Assembly (NCBI GenBank): GCA_035707805.1
Contig: DASSTS010000019.1
Span: 124,001 to 188,000, forward strand
Direction of reading: 5' to 3'
DNA: 64,000 nucleotides
Origin: Castellaniella sp035707805
Lineage (GTDB): Bacteria; Pseudomonadota; Gammaproteobacteria; Burkholderiales; Burkholderiaceae_B
The notes below the pieces were generated by a model. That model had not been told where the DNA came from. It saw only the letters and a program-made list of their open reading frames with translations, and made no database searches. The translations under genes were made by a program, and so were the position numbers. Numbering within the stretch: position 1 is the first letter of the stretch; the number at the start of each line of letters is the position of its first letter. Below are positions 1 through 8,238 of this stretch, in pieces.

Positions 1-1026
1 GCGGCCCGTGCGGCCAATGCGGTGCACGTAGTCTTCCGGCACGTTGGGCAGCTCGAAATTGACGACCTGGGGCAGTTGATCGATGTCCAGGCCCCGGGCG
101 GCGATGTCGGTGGCGACCAGCACGGCGACCTTGCCGTCCTTGAAGCCGGACAGGGCCTTGGTGCGGGCGGCCTGGCTCTTGTTGCCGTGGATCGCGGCGG
201 CCTTCAGGCCGTCCTTCACCAGTTTCTCGGCCAGGCGGTTGGCGCCGTGCTTGGTGCGCGTGAACACCAGCACCTGGTGCCAGCCGCTTTCGCGGATGAT
301 GTGGCTGAGCAAGTCGCGCTTGTGGGCCTGGTCGGTCATCACCACCTGCTGGCTGACCAGTTCGGACGTGGTGTTGCGCCGCGCCACCGAGACCTCGCCC
401 GGATTGCGCAGGATGCCCTGCGCCAGGCTGCGGATCTCGTCCGAGAACGTGGCGGAGAACAGCAGGTTCTGGCGCTTGGCCGGCAGCAGCTTGAGCACGC
501 GGCGGATGTCGTGGATGAAGCCCATGTCCAGCATGCGGTCGGCCTCGTCCAGGACGAGGATCTCGACGCCGGAGAGGTCCAGCGTCTTTTGCTGGGCATG
601 GTCCAGCAGGCGGCCGGGGGTCGCCACCAGGATGTCCAGCGGCTTTTTCAGGGCGCTGATCTGCGGGTTGATGTTGACCCCGCCGAACATCACCATGGAC
701 CGGATCCGGGTGTGCTGGCTGTACAGGCGCACGGATTCCTCGACCTGGGCGGTGAGCTCGCGGGTGGGCGTCAGCACCAGCACGCGCGGGCGGCCGGCCT
801 TCTGGGCGGCGGCCGGGTTCTGGATCAGGTAGTGCAGGATGGGCAGCGTGAAGCCGGCCGTCTTGCCGGTGCCCGTCTGGGCGGCGGCCAGCAAGTCGCC
901 GCCTTCCATGACGCGCGGAATGGCCTGCGCCTGGATCGGGGTGGGATGGGTGTAGCCCGCGTCGTGAACGGCGCGCAGCAGAGGCTCTGCCAGGCCCAGC
1001 GAGGCAAAGGTAATGGAAGTATCCAA
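1..1026 (-). CDS. rhlE: DEAD-box ATP-dependent RNA helicase, RhlE type (3' end outside the window)
   Basis: This enzyme unwinds or remodels RNA using ATP, for example during ribosome assembly or RNA decay. The 342 visible codons hold the core: the PTPIQ Q-motif, Walker A AQTGTGKT (K55), PTRELT, TPGRLLD, DEAD at 160-163, SAT, the second RecA domain with TRTKHGANRLAEKL, ATDIAARGLDI, and HRIGRTGR at the window edge. An in-frame stop lies at 1050-1048. The only usual start after it is TTG at 1026, with GGAG eight bases upstream, so I chose that start. The basic C-terminal tail typical of RhlE is outside the window. It is divergent from lemA, with a long untranslated leader. Confidence 0.93.
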   Translation of the reverse strand, partial: MDTSITFASLGLAEPLLRAVHDAGYTHPTPIQAQAIPRVMEGGDLLAAAQTGTGKTAGFTLPILHYLIQNPAAAQKAGRPRVLVLTPTRELTAQVEESVRLYSQHTRIRSMVMFGGVNINPQISALKKPLDILVATPGRLLDHAQQKTLDLSGVEILVLDEADRMLDMGFIHDIRRVLKLLPAKRQNLLFSATFSDEIRSLAQGILRNPGEVSVARRNTTSELVSQQVVMTDQAHKRDLLSHIIRESGWHQVLVFTRTKHGANRLAEKLVKDGLKAAAIHGNKSQAARTKALSGFKDGKVAVLVATDIAARGLDIDQLPQVVNFELPNVPEDYVHRIGRTGR

Positions 1027-1219
1027 GGATATGACTCCAGCGACCGCCTATCGCTCGAGTCGAGAGATACCAATCGAGGCCGACGAATGAAAAGGTCTGG
1101 GAAAATGCCGCCGGCCGGACCGCGGACCGATGAACGGAGCGCCCGGGGGGCGCGTTCGGGTCCGGGGAGGAAAGCCGGGGAATGCCGCGCAGCGACTGGT
1201 AATTTGCGCGAAAGGCTGG

Positions 1220-1225
1220 ATTATA
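1220..1225 (-). promoter_or_regulatory. Candidate -10 box for rhlE
   Basis: A perfect TATAAT on the minus strand. No convincing -35 lies 16-18 bases upstream, so the promoter is inferred from the -10 alone. It would give a leader of about 190 nt before the TTG start. Confidence 0.45.
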
Positions 1226-1273
1226 GCGTGTCAGGGGTTTCGCGGGGGACTGTCGTGGCGGCGGCGGACTTTC

Positions 1274-1279
1274 TACAAT
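1274..1279 (+). promoter_or_regulatory. Candidate -10 box for lemA
   Basis: TACAAT (five of six consensus bases), 32 bases before the lemA ATG. The -35 region is poor. Confidence 0.35.
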
Positions 1280-1311
1280 ACGGCTTCCTGATACCGCTCG
1301 ACGAGGTCCGC

Positions 1312-1929
1312 ATGATCCGACGTTACCTGAATCTCGCCGCCGCGGCGGCGCTGGCGCTGCTGCTCTCGGGCTGCGGCTACAACGAGATCCAGCGCCAGGA
1401 CGAACAGGTCAAGGCGGCCTGGTCCCAGGTCCTGAACCAGTACGAGCGGCGCGCCGACCTGGTGCCCAAGCTCGTGTCCTCCGTCAATGCCTACATGGTC
1501 AACGAGCGCACGGTGCTGCAGCAGGTCACCGAGGCCCGCGCCCGGGTCGGGCAGGTCCGCATCAGCGCCGACGATCTCGACGATCCGGCGCTGGTGTCCC
1601 GGTTCGAGCAGGCCCAGGGGGCGCTCAGCTCCAGCCTGTCGCGCCTGCTGGCCGTGTCGGAGAACTATCCGCAGCTGAAAAGCGACGGCCTTTTCCGCGA
1701 CCTGATGACGCAGCTCGAAGGCACCGAGAACCGCATCACCGTCGCGCGCGAGCGCTACGTGGCCGCCGTGCAGTCCTATAACCTGACGATCCGCCAGTTC
1801 CCCACCCTGATCACGGCGCGCGTCTTCGGCTATCTGCCCAAGGCGCAGTACGGGCTGGACAAGGCCGACGAGGTCATGCGCGATCCGGAGGTCAAGTTCG
1901 ACGTGCCCGCGTCCGGGACGGCCAAATGA
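1312..1929 (+). CDS. lemA: LemA family lipoprotein
   Basis: LemA proteins are predicted to be membrane-anchored helical-bundle proteins of unclear function, usually encoded beside TPM-domain proteins. The 205-residue product starts with a signal peptide ending in a lipobox (LSGC, about residues 17-20), followed by the family region NEIQRQDEQVKAAWSQVLNQ and long helices; YERRADLVPKLV and VARERYVAAVQSYN are typical. The start at 1312 has GAGG nine bases upstream. A much longer open frame runs from base 22 but only because it crosses rhlE antisense. The stop overlaps the next start (ATGA), so the two genes are translationally coupled. Confidence 0.93.
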   Translation: MIRRYLNLAAAAALALLLSGCGYNEIQRQDEQVKAAWSQVLNQYERRADLVPKLVSSVNAYMVNERTVLQQVTEARARVGQVRISADDLDDPALVSRFEQAQGALSSSLSRLLAVSENYPQLKSDGLFRDLMTQLEGTENRITVARERYVAAVQSYNLTIRQFPTLITARVFGYLPKAQYGLDKADEVMRDPEVKFDVPASGTAK

Positions 1930-2819
1930 CCGGCTTCCGGCGCCTGGCCGCGGCCGTGTGGGCGTTCGTGCTGCTGGCCTGCCTGCCGGCCGGCGCGGTG
2001 CGCGCCGCCCCGGTGGCCGTGCCGGCCTGGACGGCGCCGGTCATGGACCTCAGCAAGACGCTGGATGCGACGCAGGTGCGGGCCCTGACCGCGCAGGTGC
2101 GCGGCCTGGAATCCCGCAAGGGCTCGCAGCTGTTCGTGCTGCTCGTGCCCAGCACCGGGGACGAGACCATCGAACAGTACGCGCGCCGCGTCTTCGACCA
2201 GTGGCGCATCGGGCGCGAGGGCGTGGACGACGGGGTGCTGCTGCTGGTGGCGGTGCGCGACCGCCGGGTGCGTATCGACGTCGGCTATGGCCTGGAGGGC
2301 GCGGTCACCGATGCGGCGGCCGGCCGCATCATCCGCGAGCAGATCACGCCGCGCTTTGCCCAGGGCGACGTCTTCGGCGGCCTGCAGGCGGGAATCTCGT
2401 CCCTGCAGGCCCTGATCCGGGGCGAGGCCCTGCCGCCGCCGCCCGCGCAAGAAGCGCAGGACGACGAGGACACGGCCGGCTACGCCATGGCGCTGCCCTT
2501 GCTGGTGATGGCGCTGGCCATGCCCTGGTGGATCAGCGCCGTGCTGGCCGGCGGTTTCGTGTTCGTCTTGACGGGCAGCCTCGTGTGGGCGGTCCTCGGC
2601 GCCGTCACGGGCGCGCTGGTGGGCATGGTCTCGCGCGCTTCGGGCCTGAGCTCGCGCCTGCGCCGACGCTCGTCGCGCGGGCGGGGCGGCGATGGCGGAT
2701 TCGGGGGCGGATTCGGCGGAGGCGGCGGCTTTGGCGGGGGAGGCTTCGGCGGCGGCGGGTCCGGCGGCGGAGGCGGTGGCGGCCGGGGCGGCGGAGGCGG
2801 CGCGTCCGGCGGCTGGTAG
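1926..2819 (+). CDS. TPM-domain (YgcG family) membrane protein with glycine-rich tail
   Basis: A 297-residue protein with an N-terminal signal peptide (about residues 1-27), a TPM domain (about 35-165; GSQLFVLLVPSTGDETIEQYA, DDGVLLLVAVRDRRVRIDVGYGLEGAVTDA), two hydrophobic stretches (about 185-235), an Arg-rich segment and a C-terminal tail almost wholly of Gly with Phe and Ser, ending in SGGW. TPM proteins in this context are thought to act in the envelope with LemA. It overlaps lemA by four bases. Many genomes carry a second TPM gene after this one. Here the next gene is convergent and only six bases away. Confidence 0.88.
   Translation: MTGFRRLAAAVWAFVLLACLPAGAVRAAPVAVPAWTAPVMDLSKTLDATQVRALTAQVRGLESRKGSQLFVLLVPSTGDETIEQYARRVFDQWRIGREGVDDGVLLLVAVRDRRVRIDVGYGLEGAVTDAAAGRIIREQITPRFAQGDVFGGLQAGISSLQALIRGEALPPPPAQEAQDDEDTAGYAMALPLLVMALAMPWWISAVLAGGFVFVLTGSLVWAVLGAVTGALVGMVSRASGLSSRLRRRSSRGRGGDGGFGGGFGGGGGFGGGGFGGGGSGGGGGGGRGGGGGASGGW
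2691..2816 (+). repeat. Glycine-codon low-complexity tract inside the TPM gene
   Basis: An irregular run of GGC/GGA/GGG codons with occasional TTC and TCC, encoding the glycine-rich tail. It is the most repetitive coding DNA in the window and a likely site for length variation. Confidence 0.7.
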
Positions 2820-2825
2820 CAGGTC

Positions 2826-4301
2826 TTACAGGGCCAGGAACAGCGCGTGCGCCATCTGGGCGATCAACTGGTCGCGGCGCGGGTCGGGGGCCGGTTCTTC
2901 TCCGATGGTCGACCAGGCGGGATGGCCGCGCGCCTCGTCCAGGATCGCCTGGACGTCGGGCGGCAGGCGGTGCAGCGGTTCTGGCGCCTGGGCGTCGGCT
3001 TGAGGTTCGGCGCCGGCCTCATTTTCCGCGCCGGGCGCGGCGGCGGCCGGATCGGCGGCAGCCGTCAGAGCCAGCAGGTCGCCCTCGATGGGCCGCATGG
3101 CGGCGTGTCCCCGGCATTCCAGGGCCCGCACCAGCGCAAGCTGCCGCAATCCCAGCAGATGCAGGACCGGATCGTCCACGGTCATTTCCATATTGCCCGC
3201 CAGCCGGCCCATCAGGCGCTTGCCCCATTGGTTCGCCCCCTGCCAGACCCCGCCGATCGCGGCCCCCAGCAGGGCGGCCGCGCCCAGGCTCAGGCCGCCC
3301 GTGAGCATGTCCAGCGTGGCGCCCGCCATGGCGCCGGTGGCCAGACCCTTGCCGACCTGGATGCCGAAGCTGCGCAGCGCCTGCGGGCTGAACAAGTCCA
3401 TGCCCCAGCGTTCGCCTTCCAGGGGCAGGGGATGGTGCGGGAACGTGGCCTTGCTGAACCGGTAGCGCTTGAGCAGGGCGTGCACGCACGCTTGCTCGCG
3501 CTCGCGGGTGCGCTTGCGCAGCACCAGCGTGATCGTCGCCATGTCGGTGGGGTCCTGGGCGCAGGGCAGCCGCAGGGCGGCGGCATCGATCAGCAGCTCG
3601 GCGATCAGCCGGGTGGCGTCCTGCAGGCGCTTCAGGCGCTGCTCGCCCAGGTCGGCGCGCAGCGCCATCAGGGAGGCCGCGTGCGGGTCCAGCATCAGCG
3701 CCAGGCGGTCGAGCATCTGGCTTTCGCCGTCCAGCGCGGGCGCAACCGTGTCGAAATCGACCGTGGCATGCAGGCCCAGGCGCGCCAGGGCGTCGCGCCA
3801 GGCCGCGACGTTGGCGAGCGGGCTGCGGGTGAAGTTCAGCACCGGCAGGATGGGGCGGCCGCAGGCGGCCAGCAGCATGAGTTCGTCGCGGTGCTTGGGC
3901 AGCACCGGGTCGCGGGCGTCGATGACGTAGAGGGCGGCGTCGGTGTCCAGCACGGTGGTGAGGACGCGGCATTCCTGCTCGAAGCGGCCGGCCGACTCGG
4001 GGCTGTCGAGCAGCCGGCGGATGCGGTCGGGACCGTCCAGCCGTTCCTGGGGGGGCACCAATTGCTCGAGATAGTCGAGCACGCCCATGGCGTCCTCCAG
4101 CCCCGGGGTGTCGCGCAGGATCAGCATGGGCTTGCCCGCGGCCGACAGCAGCTGCGCGCTTTCGACGTGGCGGGTGGTGCCCGGCTGATCGGCGACCTCG
4201 CCGAATATCTCGTCGCGCAGCAGGGTGCGCAGCAGCGAGGTCTTGCCGGTGTTGGTGTGGCCGACGACTGCCAGGTCGATGGGCTTGGGGGCATCAGTCA
4301 T
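2826..4301 (-). CDS. GTPase with C-terminal DUF3482
   Basis: A 491-residue P-loop GTPase of unknown cellular role. The G1 loop GHTNTGKTS is at residues 14-22, a G2-like threonine lies in PGTTRHVE, and G3 is DTPG. The expected G4 NKxD is replaced by NFTRS in PILPVLNFTRSP, so guanine specificity is uncertain. After a helical region, DUF3482 carries a Gly/Ala-rich segment (GKGLATGAMAGATLDMLTGG and onward) that resembles a glycine zipper for membrane association. The gene overlaps the upstream DUF2868 gene by eight bases and the pair recurs in betaproteobacteria, which suggests one complex. Confidence 0.85.
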   Translation of the reverse strand: MTDAPKPIDLAVVGHTNTGKTSLLRTLLRDEIFGEVADQPGTTRHVESAQLLSAAGKPMLILRDTPGLEDAMGVLDYLEQLVPPQERLDGPDRIRRLLDSPESAGRFEQECRVLTTVLDTDAALYVIDARDPVLPKHRDELMLLAACGRPILPVLNFTRSPLANVAAWRDALARLGLHATVDFDTVAPALDGESQMLDRLALMLDPHAASLMALRADLGEQRLKRLQDATRLIAELLIDAAALRLPCAQDPTDMATITLVLRKRTREREQACVHALLKRYRFSKATFPHHPLPLEGERWGMDLFSPQALRSFGIQVGKGLATGAMAGATLDMLTGGLSLGAAALLGAAIGGVWQGANQWGKRLMGRLAGNMEMTVDDPVLHLLGLRQLALVRALECRGHAAMRPIEGDLLALTAAADPAAAAPGAENEAGAEPQADAQAPEPLHRLPPDVQAILDEARGHPAWSTIGEEPAPDPRRDQLIAQMAHALFLAL

Positions 4302-5682
4302 GACGGAAATTTCCGAGGTGTTCCAGCCAGGCCTCCAGGCTGGATGCCTGGAGCAGGGATTGCTGCGACAGCGCGTGCTGCCAGGCCTGCCGGCGTTCGG
4401 CCGAGCCGCCCAGGCACAGGATCCGCAGGTCGGGACAGGCGTGGCGCAGTTCGTCCAGCCAGGCGGCCGTGCCGCGGTCCGGGGTCAAGCGCCCGTCGCA
4501 CACCAGCAGCAGGTGTGCGGCATCGAGCCCGGCGCGGATGCGGCGCCGGTCGTCGCGGCTGTCGCAGCGGCCCAGGTCCTGGACGTCATCGGGCAGGCCG
4601 GCCGGCGGCCAGGGCAGGTCCGGCCCCAGCTCGTAGGCCAGGATCGCCGCGCGGCCCGTGCCGGATCCGGTGCCGGGCGCAGCGGCCCGCGAGGGGGCGC
4701 CCGCCGGCGCGGGCCGGTCGATGCCCAGCGATTCGTGCGTGGGCTGCAGGCGCTCGCGCAGTTCGAGCCAGCCGGGCAGGTCGGGATCGATCCGCAGCCG
4801 CCGCAGACGGTGGCGCAGCCATGCGCCGCAGACCGCCAGGCCCAGCACCCGGGGCAGCAGGCCCCATGCCACCACGCAGCCGACCAGCCAGAGGGACCAG
4901 TCCGCCTGCACCGCGGGCGGCGCGGGCGTGGCGTTCATGCTCTGCGCCACCGACAGGCCATCGGGCACCGGAAAGCCCAGGGCATGCGGCAGGCTGCCCA
5001 GCCACTGGCTGAATGCCGTGAAGGCGCCGGGCGACAGCAGCGTCGTTTCCCAGTGGAAGGTATAGCTGCGCGTGCTGAGCAGCACGATCAGGGTGGGGAT
5101 GGCCCCCAGGTAGGCGATCGTCCAGGTGCCATGGCTGAGCAGGCCCACCGCCGGCTTCCAGGCGCGGGCGCGGCTCATCAGGGACAGGAAGGCCTGGGCG
5201 GCGATCGCGGCGTCGGGACCGCGCGCGAGCTTGCTGGTCAGCCACAGCCACAGGCGCGACAGCGCGGTGCCCGCCTGCAGACCGGGCAGGCAGCCCGCCA
5301 GCCAGATCAGGAACGTCAGGGCGTGCAGCCCCAGCAGGCTCAGCAGGGCGAGCGCCAGGTTGACCGACCCGTCGACGGGGCTCAGGGCGGCGCGGGCCGC
5401 GCCGATGCCGGCCAGGACCGCGCCCAGCCAGACGGCGGCCAGCGCCCAGCGCGCGCCGTGCGCCCATTGATCCAGGCTGTCCTGCAGCGGGCTGTGGGCC
5501 GCCAGCCAGGCGGCGCGCGCCAGGATGCGCTGGCGCAGGTCGCCCGGTTCGCGCAGGGCGGCCTGGCACGCGGCCCGGTCCGCCAGGGGCCCCCAATGGG
5601 CCTCGCGCAGGCGCACGGCCTCGGCCCGCCAGTGCTGCGGCAAGGGCGGGGACGGGCGTGCGGGCGCGGCGGAATTCTCCAT
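4294..5682 (-). CDS. DUF2868 multi-spanning membrane protein
   Basis: A 462-residue protein with a cytoplasmic-looking N-terminus (about 1-75), four hydrophobic segments (WALAAVWLGAVLAGIGAA; VNLALALLSLLGLHALTFLIWL; GTWTIAYLGAIPTLIVLLS; WSLWLVGCVVAWGLLPRVLGLAVCG) and a soluble C-terminal domain of alternating strand and helix (AHLLLVCDGRLTPD, DLRILCLGG) that looks Rossmann-like. No catalytic motif is visible. It is translated just before, and overlaps, the DUF3482 GTPase, so it is probably the GTPase's membrane partner. Function unknown. Confidence 0.83.
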   Translation of the reverse strand: MENSAAPARPSPPLPQHWRAEAVRLREAHWGPLADRAACQAALREPGDLRQRILARAAWLAAHSPLQDSLDQWAHGARWALAAVWLGAVLAGIGAARAALSPVDGSVNLALALLSLLGLHALTFLIWLAGCLPGLQAGTALSRLWLWLTSKLARGPDAAIAAQAFLSLMSRARAWKPAVGLLSHGTWTIAYLGAIPTLIVLLSTRSYTFHWETTLLSPGAFTAFSQWLGSLPHALGFPVPDGLSVAQSMNATPAPPAVQADWSLWLVGCVVAWGLLPRVLGLAVCGAWLRHRLRRLRIDPDLPGWLELRERLQPTHESLGIDRPAPAGAPSRAAAPGTGSGTGRAAILAYELGPDLPWPPAGLPDDVQDLGRCDSRDDRRRIRAGLDAAHLLLVCDGRLTPDRGTAAWLDELRHACPDLRILCLGGSAERRQAWQHALSQQSLLQASSLEAWLEHLGNFRHD

Positions 5683-5722
5683 GGAGACCGAATACGCGGT
5701 GAAAAAAGGATGATACCGAGTT

Positions 5723-6133
5723 TTACCGCGCGCAGGGCTTGAGCAGCGTGACGTCGCCGTCGGTCGGCATGATGGCGCGCAGGGGCTCGCAGCGGCCCTT
5801 GACGCACCAGTCGTAGTCGGCCGTGTAAGGCGACCGGGTCAACCGCAGCACCTGCAGCGGGGCGGTGTGCGGCTGGTATTCGTACCAGCCGTCGGCGTGG
5901 TGCACGGCATCGGGAGGCGGGTCCATGCCGGCGCCCGAGCCCAGGATGCGGGCATGGCCCGCGATCAGGACGGGCTTGCCGCCGGCGTCCCGCCGGACGC
6001 GGTAGTCTTCTTCCCAGCGGATCTTTTCGATGGAATGCGTCCAGGCCAGCGTGAAGTCCCGGACGGGGACGAAGCGCGGCGGCACCTGCGGCGCCGCCGC
6101 CAGCGTCAGGCAGACACCCAGCGTCGCTAGCAT
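5723..6133 (-). CDS. DUF1850 protein, TRAP-transporter associated
   Basis: A 136-residue protein with a hydrophobic N-terminus that may be a signal peptide, then the DUF1850 pattern FTLAWTHSIEKIRWEEDYRV. DUF1850 genes usually follow fused TAXI-type TRAP permeases, as here, but their role in transport is not established. The start overlaps the permease stop (TGATG), so translation is coupled. Confidence 0.85.
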   Translation of the reverse strand: MLATLGVCLTLAAAPQVPPRFVPVRDFTLAWTHSIEKIRWEEDYRVRRDAGGKPVLIAGHARILGSGAGMDPPPDAVHHADGWYEYQPHTAPLQVLRLTRSPYTADYDWCVKGRCEPLRAIMPTDGDVTLLKPCAR

Positions 6134-8151
6134 CAGGCGCCCTGGGTCTGGGAGTCGGCCCGTCGGCTGCGGGCCAGGTGCCAGACGAGGAAGACCGCCG
6201 TTGCGGCGAAGCCCAGCTCGTCGGTGAGGGGCGCGGCCGCCACCAGCAGGGCCGCCGCCACCACGACGTAGGCGCGTTCAAAGCCGTTCAGGCGCGTCTT
6301 CAGGAAGCCGGTGATGCCCGCGCCCCACAGCGTGATCGCCACCAGGGCCTTGAAGACCACGTAGACCGTGTCCCAGGCCGTGCCGCCCTGCAGCATCAGG
6401 GCAGGGGAATACACGGCCATGTAAGGCACGACGAAGCCCGCGACCGCGACCCGCAGCGCCTGGATGCTGATCTTCAGCCCGTTCTCGCGGGCGATCGGCG
6501 CCGCGGCGAAGGCGGCCAGCGCCACCGGCGGCGTCAGGTCGGCCATGATGCCGAAATAGAAGACGAACATGTGCGAGATGATCAGCGGCACGCCGAGCTT
6601 GAGCAGGATGGGCGCGGCCAGGGAACTGGTGATGATGTAGTTCGGGATGGTCGGGATGCCCATGCCCAGCACCAGGCAGGTGATCATCGTCAGGAAGAGC
6701 GCCAGGAACAGGTTGTTTTCCCCGATGGCGATCACCTGGCCGCCGAACTCGGCGGCCACGCCGGTCAGGTTGATGATGCCGATGATGACCCCGACCAGGG
6801 CGCAGGCCGTCGCGACCGACAGCGCGTTGCGCGCGCCGTCGGCCAGCGAGTTGATCGCCAGTTTCAGGGCGTCGCGGCCATGGCGGCGGAACAGCAGGGC
6901 CACGGCCAGCACCGCCACGATGATGAAGAAATCGGTGACGCCGAACTTCACGAATCCGGCGCAGGCGATGCCCAGCAGCAGCCAGAACAGATAGCGCAGC
7001 AGCATGGGGCGGGCGCCCTGGATCACGGCGGCGCCGAAGATCAGGATGACGGTCAGGCCCAGGCCGATGGTGCCCGAGAACAGCGGTGTGTAGCCCGAGA
7101 ACAGCAGCGCCACCAGGCCGATCAGCGGCAGCAGCAGGTACCAGCTCTTGCGCACGGCGGCCCAGGGATTGGGGCAGTCTTCCTTGGCCAGGCCGTGCAG
7201 GCCGCGGCGCCCGGCCTCGAGGTGGACCGTCAGAAAGGCGGTGGTGAAATACAGGATGGCCGGGATGATGGCGGCCTTGACGACCTCGACGTAGGGGATG
7301 TTCAGGGTCTCGGCCATGATGAAGGCGACCGCGCCCATCACCGGCGGCATGATCTGCCCGCCCATGCTGGAGGTGGCCTCGACGCCGCCGGCGAAGGCCG
7401 ACGAGTAGCCGAAGCGCTTCATCAGCGGGATCGTGAACTGGCCTGTGGTGACGACGTTGGCCACGCCCGATCCGTTGATCGTGCCCATCAGGCCGGAACT
7501 GACGACCGAGACCTTGGCCGGCCCGCCGCGCGTATGCCCCACCATGCCCATGGAAAAATCGCTGAACAGCTGGATCATGCCCGCCTGTTCCAGGAACGCG
7601 CCGAACAGGATGAACAGATAGATGTAGGTGGACGACACGTAGGTGGGCGTGCCGTAGATGCCCTCGACCCCGAAGCTGAGCGTGCCGACGATCTGGTCCA
7701 GCCCGTATCCGCGGTGCATGAAGGGTCCCGGGATGTACTGGCCGAACAGGCCGTAGGCCAGGAACAGCCCGCAGATGATGGGCAGCGCCCAGCCCATCAT
7801 CCGCCGCGTGGCCTCGAACACGAGGATGATCGTCAGGATGCCGACCACCATGTCCGCCTCGGTCATCTGGCCGGCGCGCGCGGTCAGGTCGGATTCATAG
7901 ACCCAGTGGTAGAGGCTGAGCGCGAAGCCCAGGATGCCCAGCGTCCAGCCGAGCGCCTGGCCCAGCCGCCCGCTGCGAGCGTACAAGGTGAAGACCATCA
8001 GCAGGACGAAGCCCACGTGGATGGCCCGGATGACCTGGCTGGACAGCGGACTGTAGGCGGCCGTCCAGACCTGGAAGCAGGAAAAGGCGACGGCGATCCA
8101 GAAGACGCTGCGCGGCATCGGCTGGTCGGCGTGATCGTGGGGAGAACTCAT
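6133..8151 (-). CDS. TRAP transporter fused permease (TAXI type, 4TM plus 12TM)
   Basis: A 672-residue polytopic membrane protein combining the small DctQ-like and large DctM-like subunits in one chain. The N-terminal third has about four spans; the remainder has the DctM-type repeats, including PPVMGAVAFIMAETLNIPY, GLMGTINGSGVANVVTTGQF and GMGIPTIPNYI. It would carry an organic solute inward with Na+ or H+, using the periplasmic binding protein encoded upstream. The gene order binding protein, fused permease, DUF1850 is standard for TAXI systems. The substrate cannot be read from the sequence. Confidence 0.94.
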   Translation of the reverse strand: MSSPHDHADQPMPRSVFWIAVAFSCFQVWTAAYSPLSSQVIRAIHVGFVLLMVFTLYARSGRLGQALGWTLGILGFALSLYHWVYESDLTARAGQMTEADMVVGILTIILVFEATRRMMGWALPIICGLFLAYGLFGQYIPGPFMHRGYGLDQIVGTLSFGVEGIYGTPTYVSSTYIYLFILFGAFLEQAGMIQLFSDFSMGMVGHTRGGPAKVSVVSSGLMGTINGSGVANVVTTGQFTIPLMKRFGYSSAFAGGVEATSSMGGQIMPPVMGAVAFIMAETLNIPYVEVVKAAIIPAILYFTTAFLTVHLEAGRRGLHGLAKEDCPNPWAAVRKSWYLLLPLIGLVALLFSGYTPLFSGTIGLGLTVILIFGAAVIQGARPMLLRYLFWLLLGIACAGFVKFGVTDFFIIVAVLAVALLFRRHGRDALKLAINSLADGARNALSVATACALVGVIIGIINLTGVAAEFGGQVIAIGENNLFLALFLTMITCLVLGMGIPTIPNYIITSSLAAPILLKLGVPLIISHMFVFYFGIMADLTPPVALAAFAAAPIARENGLKISIQALRVAVAGFVVPYMAVYSPALMLQGGTAWDTVYVVFKALVAITLWGAGITGFLKTRLNGFERAYVVVAAALLVAAAPLTDELGFAATAVFLVWHLARSRRADSQTQGA

Positions 8152-8175
8152 GTTTCGGGTTCCGTGGCATTGATA

Positions 8176-8206
8176 AACCCCCTCGGGATGGGTGCCGGAG
8201 GGGGTT
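8176..8206 (-). terminator. Intergenic hairpin between TAXI binding protein and permease
   Basis: Perfect 9-bp arms AACCCCCTC and GAGGGGGTT with a 13-base loop and only a short U-rich stretch after it in the minus direction. It probably acts as a partial terminator or 3'-end stabiliser that raises binding-protein mRNA above permease mRNA. Confidence 0.55.
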
Positions 8207-8238
8207 CGGAGGGAAGTGCCGGGTGGGGCTGGCCGATC

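Larger units (their letters stand above)
1027..1311. other. Divergent intergenic region between rhlE and lemA
   Basis: About 285 bases without a gene. It holds the divergent promoters described separately and a leader of roughly 190 bases in front of rhlE. No coding frame with a ribosome site is seen. Confidence 0.6.

Noticed and set aside
22..1311. Long N-terminal extension of LemA on the plus strand
   Set aside because: It is antisense to rhlE. The lipoprotein signal begins at 1312 with its own ribosome site.
2691..2816. Tandem repeat or CRISPR-like array
   Set aside because: The repetition is irregular glycine codons inside a coding tail, with no spacers.
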